The notes under the pieces are model-generated. The model was not told where the DNA came from, ran no database searches, and was given only the letters and a program-made list of their open reading frames with translations. 64,000 bases of DNA from Kryptolebias marmoratus (lineage: Eukaryota; Chordata; Actinopteri; Cyprinodontiformes; Rivulidae), in contig NC_051438.1 in the NCBI RefSeq assembly GCF_001649575.2, forward strand, positions 29,230,267 to 29,294,266, read 5' to 3'. Both the position numbers and the translations under genes were made by a program. Shown in pieces: positions 33,354-44,806 of this stretch. The stretch's first letter is position 1. Every line of letters begins with the position of its first letter.

Positions 33354-35319
33354 GATCTGTGCAAATAAACTGAATGATAAGCTGGTTTTATAAGCATGTT
33401 AATCCATGTCAGTTGAATACATTTTAGTCAGTTAACACAATATAACCAAAGCTAGTTTAGTTGAACTCTACTGGAGCTGCTGTTTTTGTTCTGCAGCTCA
33501 AACATTTAAGCAGCATCTCCCACAGAGTGGTTTCCATTTCACAGGTCATTTCAGCCGAGTGCAGAAACCAATCACATTCTTTATAAATTATTGCTCTTGC
33601 CAGTAATCAGACAGTTGAAGTCGAGGTGGTAGAGCTGCTCCACAAAGCTTCTAACAACAAACGACTGGAGCCTTTATAGGAGTTCAGAAGTGCACAACAC
33701 TCAACACCATAAATAAATAAAAACATCAATGCAAATACCTTTTAAAAAACAATGAAGGTGAGAAAAAATCTTTGTCCTTGAGGGGTAAAAATGAAACAGT
33801 GGAGGTTTCAGACAATCATGAGGAAAAGAGATGGGTCCAAAATGTGAAGCTGAAAACTATAAATCTGCTCAAAAACAATAAAAGGAGGGAAACAAAAGGA
33901 AATAAAGAGTCTGAGCTGAAAGCAATGGGTGAATCCAATCAGAGAGACGAATGTGTCTGCAGAAAAAAGAAATAAAGAAAGAATGAAATACCAGGCAATC
34001 TTTGTTAAAAAGTGTGCAAATCTACCACGAAGGTCTGTAAAAAAGAAAAAGGCTTTGAAGGCGGAAAGGAAGAGTGAATTTAAAGGCTTTATTGAGTTCA
34101 CAGGCAGGAAAAATATCTCTGTAGACTTCCTGCTGGGCATCAAACAGCAGATAAACTGCTGAAAAAGTGACATCTAGAAAATATATATATTCTCTCTCAG
34201 CTGGAGCTGGTGGTGACCCAAACAGAGTTAATATACAGAATAAAGATTGGACTCATACTTCAGTGTTTCTCCAGGACCAGGACTGGTTTAAAATGATGAA
34301 TCAGTCACAGGTTTCTGGAACATGTTATCAGGACCTGAAAATGTCTGAAAGGGATTTTTCTCCAGAGCAAATTATTGTAAAGAAGAAAGAAAAACAAGTT
34401 TCACTTCAAACTGAAGCTACATGTTGATGCTCCTCTGCACCATCTGTCCAGGTCCCAGATGTTGGCAAACCTAACCAGTAATTGGCCCATGCCTATTGTA
34501 GAAGCCCATCCATTTTCATTAAAGCGTTTGTGACAGGCGTCAGTCACAGCTGAGGCTGAGACTTTATTACTCTAAAAGCTAAAGCATCAATTCATGCAGC
34601 ATCTAAAGCAGATTATTTTAAAGTTTCAAACCAAAACTGCTGCAGATTTTCTGCGCCTTCGTCTCTTTCTTCCTCTGGTTGTTTCAGCTTCAGATGCCTC
34701 AGATGCCTTTAAAAGCGTCTTTCTCATTTTCAAATTAAGATTACAGCGAAAGGAAGAAGATCCCAGGAGCGTTTCAGGATGCGTGTCTGTGACAGAGGAA
34801 GACGTAGGACATTATGTCAGAGGTCGAGGAGGTGACGGTACTGTCGACTCCAATCAGAGCGCAGAGCCGAGCTGTTAGCTGGACTCATATGCTGCGCTGA
34901 CTAAACCATTACTCCCACCATTAATCACAGCATCATGTCCACTCACATCACCGGACGGCTGCAAACAACAGAAGGACTTTCAAAGTAAGAGCCTGACTTT
35001 GACTTTTAGCTGCGTTTTGTCTTCACCGGGACATTAAAGTTGACATCACTGCTAATGATGTCCATTTATCTGTTAACGAAACTGAAACTGAAACTAAAGC
35101 TGCACAGAAAAATGCTCACATTTTAAGGATAAAATAGTTTTTTTAAGACAAACAAGGCAAGCATCCTTAAAATGAAATTTGTCTTAAAATAAACGAAATC
35201 TACACCAACTTTCTGTATTTCTCCTTGTTTCTTTTTTTAATCTTATCTTTCAGTTTGATGAAATGTTGACAACAAACCCGGCCCGTTTCTGACGCATGTC
35301 CCAGCACCAGTGGTCTGCA
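33354..35319. other. Noncoding stretch, purine-rich part
   Basis: No gene. The plus strand is strongly purine-rich at about 33760-34160, giving open frames on both strands (up to 121 codons, minus). These have no domain and look like a composition effect. Confidence 0.4.
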
Positions 35320-35430
35320 AGTTGAGGTTCTGGAGCCACATGTGGCCCCTCAGACCCTCTGAAATGGCTCCTTGTAATTTTCACCACAAACAACATGAAT
35401 CAGTTTATGATAGAAAACAATAACTGTTTA
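35320..35430. mobile_element. hAT-like terminal fragment
   Basis: CAGTGGTCTGCAAGTTGAGG, TTCTGGAGCCACATGTGGCC and CTGAAATGGCTCCTTG match the end of a common fish hAT family (CAGTGGTCTGCAAC..GCGGCTCTGGAGCC). The opposite end was not found. Confidence 0.45.
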
Positions 35431-36205
35431 CCTGTCCAAACCTTTTGCCACATGTGCAAAAAAATCTCTGCTGCAGAATGAAGCTAATATTACAAATAAA
35501 TAGAGTTGTTGCATCCTAAAAACAGATGGTTTATTGTACGAATATGAAAAATAAAAATAAAAATAAAAGCCTGCCTCTAATAAAAGATTTAGCAGTTTTT
35601 AACCAGTTATTACCAGCTCATCCACCTTATGAAGACTGTTCTTTTCTTTTCATGATTTGCTTATGTGGTTAAAATGTGCACAAAGTGACCAAAGCGCTTC
35701 TCCTGAGTAAGCAGAACCGAAGCTTTCGGAGAGAGAATTAATCATGTTTAACATTGTTTCAGTCCTTGGGGACAGAGGGACAGGAAATGAGGACACATAG
35801 CAGGATTTTACCTGCAGAAGCGTTGGCGTCTGAGAACGGAGCGGCTAATTATCCTCACTGCGGTGTCATTTGGTGACACTTATTAAAACGGTTCAACTGA
35901 AGTAACAACCTGGAAATGTTAAAAGACATTTCTCCAAGCACATCAGGATATTTAAACTTCTGGCTCTGCAACAGATAACTGTGTGTTTGTATTTTATTGT
36001 AAATTCAGATTGTTTTAATGATGAGAATGAAGAATGTCTGTTTGTATTCCCAGAGGTCCAGTTGGATCGCTGTCGGCAAACATTTAGAATCCAAACTCTG
36101 TCAGCTGAGACAGACAATTTAACCATGACTTTATTTATGAAGCAGCGAACAAATCAGGGTGAAAAACCCAGAAAATAAAAGCCCGTCTATCCTTCATGTA
36201 ATGCA
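35431..36205. other. Noncoding, nothing recognised
   Basis: AT-rich, with no gene or repeat family recognised. Confidence 0.35.
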
Positions 36206-36549
36206 TATCACCCGCCAGTGTTAAACTAAGACCAGCTTTAATCAAAGCTTGTAAAGGAAGTTATGTTAGAGCTCAGACTTTATGAGGAGGGGGACTTTCA
36301 GCTACTACACCTTTTAGCTCAACATCTGTAAAATTCACTGAGTTGTAGCCATTTTATGCTGGCTAAGGTTGATTAGCTGTGGCAGCCATTTTGACCTGAG
36401 TTAACTCCAGAAGTTAATCAGTTGCAGATTCACGTCTAATGATCATGTTTTGAGTTTTATTGGAATCCAGCCAGTGGTTCATGAGATATTTTACTAACAA
36501 ACAGACACAAACAACATTATTACCTTTACCCCTTCAGTGGCAGGTGATA
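36206..36549 (-). repeat. R1 repeat, complete-looking copy with inverted ends
   Basis: Minus-oriented 344-bp copy. Its left end is TATCACCCGCCAGTG (36206-36220). Its right end is CAGTGGCAGGTGATA (36535-36549), whose reverse complement is TATCACCTGCCACTG. The ends match 13/15 as an inverted repeat. The internal landmarks CAGCTACTACACC, GGCAGCCATTTTGA and GGTTCATGAGATATTTTACT are all present in family order. The inverted ends suggest a MITE-like DNA transposon, but no clear target duplication was found. Confidence 0.7.
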
Positions 36550-37682
36550 ACAATAAATTAATTGTCTTTTTTAAGTAATATGAGTCAAACTTTCAGGTTT
36601 AAATCTGCAGCTGTGAGGACTCATGAGGCACCGCGGTGGAAGACGTCAGACGTCAACGAGTCACAGCTCAGTGGGCCTTAAAGTTACACTGCAGACAGAA
36701 GACAAAACTACAAGCATCAAGATGTCTCTTTTCAAGCCAAAACGATGGAAAGTCGACGAGGAAGTTTAACAGTTTCAAGTAAGCTGGGCTGTGTTTGAAG
36801 AAACTGCAAGTTTTCCTTTAGAATCACAAGAAAGTGGAGGTAAAGTAAGAGATCATTAACCAAACCAGAGAGTCTTTTTTCAGAGCCTACTGTCCTTCAA
36901 GAAGATGTGGTCGATGAAAAAGTTTTACTGATTATTACCTGCGGGTCTCAAACCAACAGTGATCTTAATAAAAAGCCAACTTGCAGCTGAATCTCTAAAA
37001 GGAGTCATCCAACCTGCGTTCAAACAAGATTTTACTAAACTCTAAATGACAAATCTCAGGTCAGAATGAATGAAAGAGAATAAAAACCTAAATCCCTGTG
37101 AGAGGCCTTCTCTGCTGCAGTCTGTCAGGAACACAGCACCACCTATGGATCAACTGATTACTCTGAAATCCTCAAAGCAACAAGAAGCCTCTGCTTGTCT
37201 TTTTTCTGACCTGCAAACATCCACAGACAGCTTCGTGTTGCAGAGTTTCAAATAAAGCGCCATGAACCCATAGATGTGTCGTCTGCAGCTGGTGAATATT
37301 GAATCGTGACGTGTTGTTCAGTTGTCTGCAGGCCGGCCATGTTCACCTCCCCGGATGATAAATTTAGCTGCTGAAAACATCTCAATTCTGAGGCTTCTGG
37401 CTCCACAATTGAAATGCAATCAATACTGCCATTAGCTGCGACGCCATTAAGCTAACAAACATGTGAGCGCTCTCCAAACGCCCTCACGGCACAAAGGCAT
37501 CCAGGCAGATATTTGGATCTTTGGATTCCAACATCTGGCTGCAGGCAAAGAGCAAAAACATTAAAAAGTTATTGTTTTTCACAGGAAGTAAAGACTTTTT
37601 GTTGTTGTATGATTGATAAGGTGCATAAATCACAACAACAAATAAAAACTCTGTTTGCAGGAAACGCATTGCTCCACAAACA
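36550..37682. other. Noncoding stretch, island near 37300-37500
   Basis: No gene. The repeat-free block at about 37300-37500 contains AGGCCGGCCATGTTCACCTC, CACAATTGAAATGCAATCAA and CTGCCATTAGCTGCGACGCC. It is a candidate conserved noncoding element by composition. Confidence 0.3.
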
Positions 37683-37985
37683 GCGGGCAATCATGTAATT
37701 ATCTGTTTGTTAGCAAAATATCTTACCAACCACAGGACAAGTTTTAATGAAACTTGCAGAAAGTAGTCCTTGGATGAACGTCTACGACTGATCAATGTTT
37801 GGAGTCAACCTGATTCAAGATGGCTGCCACAGCCACAAAGTGGCTATATTCAGCCATTTTTGCAGATATTGAGCTAATATTTAGTGAGGTAGTAGCTGAG
37901 ACTGATCCCTAAAACATACTTAGAGCACCAACAGATTGTAGGAGATGGTTGACATCCAGGATGGGAGATATGCAGGGAAAGGTAA
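37683..37985 (+). repeat. R1 repeat, nearly full length
   Basis: Forward R1: GCGGGCAATCATGTAATT, GTTAGCAAAATATCTTACCA, GATTCAAGATGGCTGCCACA at 37815, GAGGTAGTAGCTGAGACTGA and GGGAGATATGCAGGG at the end. It lies 1.1 kb from the complete-looking copy, in the opposite orientation. Confidence 0.8.
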
Positions 37986-38735
37986 TTTTATTTTGTTTTA
38001 TTTTTATCTGCTGTGGAGCACTTTGTGGTAAACTCTACTGTATGAAGTGTTTTTAAATGAAGACTGATTGATTGAAATATTTGGGCAGAATAATGCATGA
38101 CTTAAAAAAAAACCCAGAAAGTTTCTAGTTTTTATTGAGAAATCTGATATCTGATTGTTGCACTTGAAGTTATGATAAAAAGAAAATCTGGATTTATTTT
38201 TTATTATAACTTGCTTTTATGTAAGACACTTTCACACAATCCAGCAAACAACATTAAAGCTTCTGGGAATAATTTCAGGATCTTTATCTTTTCAAAAACT
38301 TAACTTTTTGTGGAATCAATGTTTTTTTTTGTGTGTGTGTGTGCCGCACAAAGTTATTAATCAGGTTCGAACCTTGTTACTGGTCAAATATTATGTCCCA
38401 ATATGCACAAAAACTGTGTTTATTTGTTGAAAAAGTCAGTAACTTTCCTGATTTTTGCTTCTGATCTGCACGGTGGAAATCTGTTCAGGTTTTAAACTTT
38501 GGGTGTAAATCTTTATTAACCTTTCCTTTTGTGTCTGCAATTCATTAACAGCCAAACTCCATCGATTTTAAATTAATATAAAGGTCTGAAGATGGAGTCT
38601 TCACTGAGGGATACCATTTTATTCAATATAAATCCAAGTAAAAACTCGATTCTTTCTCCGGATCATGGAAGTGGATCATTTTCAGCTCAGATATGTGGTT
38701 GTGTCTCAGATAAAGATGGAATTAAAGTTCAGTTA
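37986..38735. other. Noncoding, nothing recognised
   Basis: AT-rich upstream flank of the LINE-1 insertion. TTAAAA at 38733-38738 is the likely endonuclease site. A tRNA-T-arm-like GGTTCGAACC near 38364 has no tRNA around it. Confidence 0.45.
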
Positions 38736-38750
38736 AAAGCCTAAAATAGT
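38736..38750. repeat. 15-bp target-site duplication, left
   Basis: AAAGCCTAAAATAGT, perfectly repeated at 40598-40612. Confidence 0.9.
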
Positions 38751-38752
38751 AA

Positions 38753-40234
38753 TTTAACTTTTTGGAAAAAGTGGATAATCTTAGGAAAGATGTTGATAAA
38801 TGGAGAACACTCCCACTCTCAATGATGGGCCGCATAAATGCTATCAAAATGGTGTCCTTGCCTAAATTTTTATATCTTTTTCAGGGTCTGCCTATTTTTT
38901 TGACAAAGGCCTTTTTTAAATCATTGGACTCAATAATTTTGCCTTTTGTCTGGGGCTTTAAAGCTCATAGAATATCAAAAACTCACTTACACAAACCAAG
39001 AGAGATGGGGGGATTAGGATTACCCTGCTTTCAGCACTATTATTGGGCAGCAAATGCAAGGGCCTTGGTATACTGGCAGGAAGGTGATGCTCAAGAACTA
39101 TCCACAAATTCTCCCCCTTGGGTGGCTATTGAAAGAAGTAGTGTCATAAATAGTTCTCTCTCGGCACTTCTTTTCTCAGCACCAACATCTCCTACAAATA
39201 GTGGAATAAATAATTTGATTGTTTTAAATTGTTTGAAAATATGGAAACAAATTAGGGCATACTGTAGCCTACCTGAGACCTCAGTTCACGCCCCAATTTA
39301 CCATAACCATGCTTTTCTCCCATCAATATCCGATACATCATTTAAAAATTGGAGACTAAAAGGCCTAATTACACTGAAAGATTTGTATATTAACAAAAAA
39401 TTTGCTTCTTTTGCAATGTTGAAGGACTGTTTCTCTCTTCCGGATGCAGATTTTTTCAGATATTTGCAAATCAGAAATTATGTTCGCATTAACATCCCGA
39501 ACTTTGTATCCCAACCAGAAGAAAATAAGATATATAAAATGCTGTTGGGCTCTCCAGTATCAAAAAAAATAACTTCAAGCTTTGTGGATGTCTTTGCAGA
39601 GCGAATGAATTTTGTCACAGGCTCCTTGATGGCCGCATGGGAGGAGGAGCTGGGTATACAGATTGGGAGTGAGGTCTGGGAGGAGGGTCTTGGGAGGATC
39701 CGGTCATGTTCTATTAATGTAAGGCACCAGTTAATTCAATTCAAGGTGTTTCATAGACTCCACTATTCTAAAATGAAATTGCACAGAATATTCCCCTCAA
39801 TATCTCCAAAATGTGATAAATGTAGGTCAGCTGATGGCTCCCTGTCACATCTGTTCTGGTCATGCCCCAAACTCTTTCAATATTGGTGTGACATTTTCAA
39901 ATTGTTTTCTAAAGTGTATAAGTGCACATTGGATCCTGACCCCCAGATTGCATTGTTTGGATATTCTCCCTCACTTAGGAACCGCAGCATTTCTATGCAA
40001 ACAACTGTGATGTATGGAATGGTAGTGGCTAAGAAAGTAATATTAAGATTGTGGAAAACTGACAAGGCTCCTCAGTTTAAAATGTGGTTAAGCGATTTCA
40101 CTGAGATTCTCCACTTGGAGAAACTGCGGTATGATGTTGTGGGCTCCACTAATAAGTTCTGTAATATCTGGCAGCCGTTTTTGGATCATCTTTCGCAGTC
40201 TGAGACTGAGCCCCAAGCTCACACAGTCTCTTAG
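38753..40234 (+). CDS. LINE-1 ORF2 C-terminal fragment
   Basis: L1 ORF2 protein is an endonuclease and reverse transcriptase that copies the element into new sites. Only the part after the polymerase core remains, about 493 codons, and it has no proper start codon (a TTG lies at 38762). Counting from that TTG, residues 14-48 hold KWRTLPLSMMGRINAIKMVS and LPKFLYLFQGLPIFL. Next comes FVWGFKAHRISKTHL, then GGLGLPCFQHYYWAANARAL, all typical of fish L1 thumb and post-RT regions. A CX2CX8HX4C cysteine motif is formed by C351, C354, H363 and C368, close to the L1 C-terminal zinc-knuckle-like motif. No internal stop or frameshift is present. The YADD-type active site is missing, so the protein cannot be active alone. 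Confidence 0.88.
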   Translation, partial: FNFLEKVDNLRKDVDKWRTLPLSMMGRINAIKMVSLPKFLYLFQGLPIFLTKAFFKSLDSIILPFVWGFKAHRISKTHLHKPREMGGLGLPCFQHYYWAANARALVYWQEGDAQELSTNSPPWVAIERSSVINSSLSALLFSAPTSPTNSGINNLIVLNCLKIWKQIRAYCSLPETSVHAPIYHNHAFLPSISDTSFKNWRLKGLITLKDLYINKKFASFAMLKDCFSLPDADFFRYLQIRNYVRINIPNFVSQPEENKIYKMLLGSPVSKKITSSFVDVFAERMNFVTGSLMAAWEEELGIQIGSEVWEEGLGRIRSCSINVRHQLIQFKVFHRLHYSKMKLHRIFPSISPKCDKCRSADGSLSHLFWSCPKLFQYWCDIFKLFSKVYKCTLDPDPQIALFGYSPSLRNRSISMQTTVMYGMVVAKKVILRLWKTDKAPQFKMWLSDFTEILHLEKLRYDVVGSTNKFCNIWQPFLDHLSQSETEPQAHTVS

Positions 40235-40510
40235 TTTGCCACCTGTGCCTTGTTAGACAGGTAGTACCATCCTAAAGTGCAAATGGTAATCAGTGCAGTG
40301 TAGCCAGTTATTTAGATAATTGCTCTGACTTGTTTCTACTTTATTCTATTTATTTTTATTTTATTTTATTTTATTTTTGCTTGTTTTGTTGCGTTTTTAT
40401 TTTGATTGTCATTTTGGTAAGTTTTCTTTCTTCTTATACAGCAATTTGTTAAATATGTATATGCTTCATACTCTTCTGTATGATTTTTGTATGCTGTATT
40501 TTGAAAACCC

Positions 40511-40516
40511 AATAAA
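40511..40516 (+). promoter_or_regulatory. Polyadenylation signal of the LINE-1
   Basis: AATAAA lies directly before the (TA)n tail at the 3' end of the insertion. Confidence 0.7.
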
Positions 40517-40551
40517 TATATATATATANNNNNNNNNNNNNNNNNNNNNNN

Positions 40552-40597
<46 letters not shown>
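40517..40597. repeat. (TA)n tail with a gap
   Basis: A TA microsatellite ends the LINE-1. It contains a 23-N gap at 40529-40551, so its true length is uncertain. Frames drawn through it (Tyr-Ile repeats) are artefacts. Confidence 0.9.
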
Positions 40598-40602
<5 letters not shown>

Positions 40603-40612
40603 CTAAAATAGT
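40598..40612. repeat. 15-bp target-site duplication, right
   Basis: AAAGCCTAAAATAGT, identical to 38736-38750. Confidence 0.9.
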
Positions 40613-40959
40613 CAAGAGTTTGTTCAAACTCACCTGAATAACTGCTGGAAAAAAATGCTCTGAAGTTTTATTTTTAATTGGTTTACATGTTTTACATATA
40701 TGCACGTTTTAAACAGAAAAGATGCAAAATTTTAACAAAAATCCCTACCATCTGATTAAAGAACAACTTTTCTATATTTTAAACAGAATGAATCTAATTA
40801 TCTATAAAATATTTTTAAAAAAACCTCCTCCTGCTGCTGGTCCTGTTAGGATTTTATTGTTTGTTTTTTATGGGAGTATTGTCCTCTCAAAGTGACGTCC
40901 TGGGACATTTTTCATGCATACATTTGCAATTTTATCCGTCTTGCAGTTTTCCCTCTCGC
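40613..40959. other. AT-rich noncoding
   Basis: Nothing recognised. Confidence 0.4.
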
Positions 40960-41060
40960 GCCGAGCCAAGAGCTCTGATTGGTCACCTTGGAGACGGTCC
41001 CCTCCCGCTGATGTGATGCTGTTCACGGCGACATAGCAACAGCTGCCGGATTCTGATCAT
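40960..41060. promoter_or_regulatory. Promoter-like island: CCAAT box and RFX X-box-like sites
   Basis: A GC-rich block. CTGATTGGTC (inverted CCAAT, NF-Y type, about 40975-40984) overlaps GTCACCTTGGAGAC (40982-40995), which fits the left half of the RFX X-box GTNRCC and is diverged in the right half. A second site ends in a perfect AGCAAC half-site at 41035-41040. NF-Y next to RFX is a known promoter arrangement. No coding start could be identified downstream. Confidence 0.35.
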
Positions 41061-42992
41061 CAATCAAACGGGGCTGATGTTTATGCTCTCTCCTTTCAGC
41101 TGCAGTACGTGTCCATAATGCCAAGTCTGGGGCTTGTTGCCGGGAGTGTGGGGAGAATTAGAAAACATCAGGATGGAAACAGGAAGCTGACGCTGCCTCG
41201 GGCCAGGCGCTGATGTAGGAGGACAAACTGGATCACTGCTGGTGTCATTAAAGACTCTGATCATTACACTCTTCATGTCCCTGGGTTCTGGTTGTATGAA
41301 TATGCATGAGCGGGTCGGTTCGGAAAGGTCCAAACTCACCCAGAGGGTCGGGCACATTTCCTCCTCATCTCCATGATTCCTCAGCCGTTAAACTTATTAT
41401 CCAGCTGCACAAATGGGATTTCTCTGTGCCAAACAACAACAAAATATAAAGCTGACCTTTAGAAAACTAATAACCTTCATTTATCAAACTTTTCTGCAGA
41501 CATTATTTTTAATCTTTAGCATTTATTAATGGTAATGTTTGCGATGTGAAAGCTTATATTGCTGCCAGTGAACATTAATCTCTGCAACAAATTCATTTTG
41601 TAATCTGATTACTATTCTCACAGCTTCATCATTATTGACAACTGCTTTTAAAGGTTTAAAACCGTTATTATTTCTGCTATTCTGACTTCAAATTACTGCA
41701 CACCATCACTCCAACTGCTTCCACTTTGTTATTTATTCATTTTACTTTTTTATATGTAATATTTTCCTATTTCAGGTTTGTGAATCTCTGATCTGTGGCT
41801 GATGTGATTCATTAAAGATACACGAGCAGCAAAAACTAAAATCATTTATCAATTATTAGGCCAAATTATTTACTACTGAAGGAAATAATGGCTGCTTTCA
41901 AACATGCCTTGTTTTAAAATAAGAATACACACACACACACACACACAGTCAGCTTTGTTTATTCTTTTATCATTCTGTGTTTAATTTAGTCAATTAAAAC
42001 AAGACATGATAAACATGATACATGAGGAAGAAGCTGTAAAAACAAAATTAAACTGGATCAAAAGTTAGTGATTCAAAGATTTAATAAATAAATGATTTCA
42101 GATTCAATCCTAAAACTGCATCAGTGCAGAGAACTGCAGGAAGTTTGCTTCAGTTGTTTGTTTGTTTTTGCTGCTGCTGGTCCAGCCCTTGTTGCAGGGA
42201 GCGGCTCGCAGCTGGAAAAGTCACGTTTCTGTCGCTCAGGATGCAGATTATTGTGTGAAACGTAGCTGTTACATCTGCAGCATGTGTGGAACGGTGGATC
42301 AGCGGCTGTTTTTTGTGCAGATGTCAAAGCCGCATCTTAAAACTAATCCACGGTAACAACAAGGAAGTGAAAAGCAACATGGCAGCGTGCACAGACGAGC
42401 TCCAGCACAACTGCTGTATTCTGTTTATAACTGAAATGTTTGCAGCCTGGAACCCTGAAATAAAACAGCAGCATTCTTATTTTCTTTGTGTTTGTGTTTA
42501 AAATGACTGAACGTGGCCCCCAGCCCTTCTGCAGCACTCTAACAGTGTCTGATGTTGCAGCTTCACTGCACAGCAGCCAAGAACAAGGACTCGGCATGTT
42601 AATGTCCTCCGTATAGATTACAGTGTTTACTAATTCATGCAGGAGGAAATAATTTATCGGGCCTTCATGGAGGTCCCCAATGGGAGATAAATGCTGTCTG
42701 TCCTGCTCTCTGCAGAGACCTTTGAGGATTCATCAAGTGGAGGGTAAATTGATTTTTACTGACTCTGTGGGAGAAGCCTTTTTCTCCACCACGGAGCTCC
42801 GGGGAACCATTGCACCTCCTTCCCTCCCTGGTGTTGCACAGCAGGAGGTCACCACCAAAGATATCAGTAACTTTCATTTCTTAAGTTTGGTTTAGTGAAA
42901 AATTATCGCAGCATCTTTAAACTGTACGGCTCTAACAACACCGCAGATACTAATCGTGTGAATCAGCTCGTTTCCACCCCCTGTTTAAATTG
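41061..42992. other. Noncoding stretch, (CA)n at 41927-41947
   Basis: No gene is recognised. GGTTGTATGAATATGCATGAG at about 41287-41307 has octamer/POU-like cores. A compact, repeat-free block at 42600-42860 (GAGACCTTTGAGGATTCATC) may be conserved. The 97-codon minus frame at 41064-41357 has no domain. Confidence 0.35.
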
Positions 42993-43210
42993 AAGGAATG
43001 CATATCACCCGCCACTTTTCACACCAGAGTAAACGACGTTATGAGTGACCTCATGAAACACGGAAATCTGCTCAGAGTATGTGCTGTGAGTGACTCTCAG
43101 CTACTTCTGCACCAAATTTAAACTCAATATCTGTAAAACTGGCTGACTTGGTGCCATTTTTGTTTTTTCTGAGGTAAGTGTGGCTTTGGCAGCCATCTTT
43201 TTATAAGTTT
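42993..43210 (-). repeat. R1 repeat, 3' two-thirds
   Basis: Minus R1: GGAATGCATATCACCCGCCA, ACTCTCAGCTACTTCTGCAC, then GGCAGCCATCTTTT. The family's start is missing. Confidence 0.8.
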
Positions 43211-43689
43211 ACATGTTGCAAAAAAAGGGGTGAAAAGAGAGATGAAGGAGAGCTGAAACTTGCTGAAGAAGCTGAAACTGAGCTGATGAAAAGAAGCAGA
43301 GCAACAGCTAAAAGTAGCAAAAGACCACCTAAAGTTAAAAATAACAAAAGGCTGGATTGAAGCTAAAAGCAGCAGAAGAAATCAATGTCAAAAAGATTTT
43401 TGGTAAGATAAAATGTGTTTAAATATTTCCTGCTGAGGTGTTTCAAACTTTCCTTTTATGGAGAGAAAATAGAAATAAATCTGCAACAACAGAACGATCA
43501 GATCAGATCATTAATCTGGATTAAAACTCTCACTCAGTGTTAAACCAGACTCTGTGGTGATTATTTCCCTCCGGGTGAAGAAACTTCCTGGGGTCTTTTT
43601 CCAGCCGTCCTCGAGGTTTTCATCAGATGAATGTGTGATGAACCTGCAGCAACAAGACAATAAAGACTGAATGTAAAGCACACTCCATG
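43211..43689. other. Noncoding, loose short repeats
   Basis: Imperfect AGCTAAAAGTAGCAAAAG / AGCTAAAAGCAGCAGAAG repeats lie at about 43304-43380. The Lys-rich frame at 43178-43360 is a product of them. Confidence 0.4.
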
Positions 43690-43960
43690 GCATTATTGTG
43701 GGAGGACAATAATTCACCGTGGAACATCTTATTTCCTGGAAATATCTTAAACCATTTCCTCGAGGGCGAAAGTTTGATTTGTTTCCAGTTGCGAGGAAAA
43801 TTCCAATTTATGTTGCTGGAGGTTTATTACCAGCCTTTAGGCCTTTCTTAGAATCACCGGGGAAGACAAGCATTCGATTTTCTCTGTAAACATCAGCCCA
43901 TTTCAGTCAGTTATCCAGCCAGGAAAATTGTATTTGAAGCAACTGCGGGTAAATTTAGAA
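43690..43960. promoter_or_regulatory. Island with an inverted pair of SOX-type cores
   Basis: ATTATTGT (43692-43699) and ACAATAAT (43706-43713) form a perfect inverted repeat separated by GGGAGG. Each arm holds an ACAAT SOX-type core. The surrounding repeat-free block (TTATGTTGCTGGAGGTTTAT; TTTCTCTGTAAACATCAG) looks like a conserved noncoding element. The orientation is opposite to the usual SOXE dimer site. Confidence 0.25.
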
Positions 43961-44734
43961 CCCAAATAACCACTTTATACACAGTTTGAGCAAAAGGTTG
44001 AAAGTTTAATTGAATCCAAACTGATAAACCCATGCTGGTCTTTTATAACAACAAGCTAAACTTCAGAGCAACATTGATGCTAGCTGCTTTCCTATTTCCT
44101 GCTCAATACTTCATTCCTCTGCATCTTTTATCTGTTTTTATTGAGTAGATGCAGTTGCTGCTTTAGCAGACCTGCTTTAGCCTCGGGGGCCAATAAAGAC
44201 TCATCCAATCGATGCTGCTCGGAGAGGCTGCTGCCGTCCAGATGTTGGGATGAAATCATCTCATACCTTCTACAGCTGTAAAATCCAGATTAAATTTCTT
44301 GTCTGATGACGTCGAATGAAATAAGTAAAGATTTACAAGCAGATGAAAAAGCTACAGGCCAGAAAAAACTGTTTATTTTAGACTAAAAACAGTTTTAATG
44401 CTTTGGGGGATCGGAGAGAGGCTATCCCAGCTTTTATTACACTGCAGCTTATTTTTATTCCACAGAGGCTTTTGTGAAACAATTGTTTTCTTGTTGGAGT
44501 GAAAACTTCTGAAATACTTAAATCAACCTGAGGCTCGGTCGCAGATGTTTCCAGAACCATTTTACTGGTCCATTATGACAAATAATCACATTTTAAACAG
44601 TTTTATGCAAATTCACAAAGAAAAGTGTCACCATTCCAGCATAAAGATGCCTTACCTTTACCAAAGATACCTTTGTTTTTAGATTTTTGGGATGGAGGCT
44701 CAAGAGAAAGTAAAATGGTGACAAACAGTGTCCT
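43961..44734. other. Noncoding stretch
   Basis: No gene. GGGGGCCAATAAAGAC near 44185 resembles the AATAAAG tails of fish retroposons, but too little remains to classify. Confidence 0.35.
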
Positions 44735-44806
44735 AACAGGGGTACATACAGGTACTTACAAGGTAATTAAAGGCTAGTTACAGGGTATTTAAAGAGTACT
44801 TAAAGG
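44735..44806. repeat. Degenerate 11-12 bp minisatellite
   Basis: About six imperfect units of the type AGGTACTTACA / GGTAATTAAAG / GGTATTTAAAG / AGTACTTAAAG. Confidence 0.6.

Larger units (their letters stand above)
38751..40597 (+). mobile_element. 5'-truncated LINE-1 (L1) retrotransposon
   Basis: A 1.85-kb insertion flanked by a perfect 15-bp duplication at a TTAAAA site, the signature of L1 target-primed reverse transcription. The coding frame is already open at the junction, showing 5' truncation within ORF2. A roughly 280-bp 3' UTR follows the stop codon, with AATAAA at 40511-40516 and a (TA)n tail in place of poly(A). The perfect duplication and unbroken frame indicate a young insertion. 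Confidence 0.9.

Noticed and set aside
33808..34173. 121-codon minus-strand frame
   Set aside because: It is the complement of a purine-rich strand. The hydrophobic, Phe-rich peptide is a composition effect.
38364..38373. GGTTCGAACC, tRNA T-arm-like
   Set aside because: No A box, anticodon arm or acceptor stem surrounds it.
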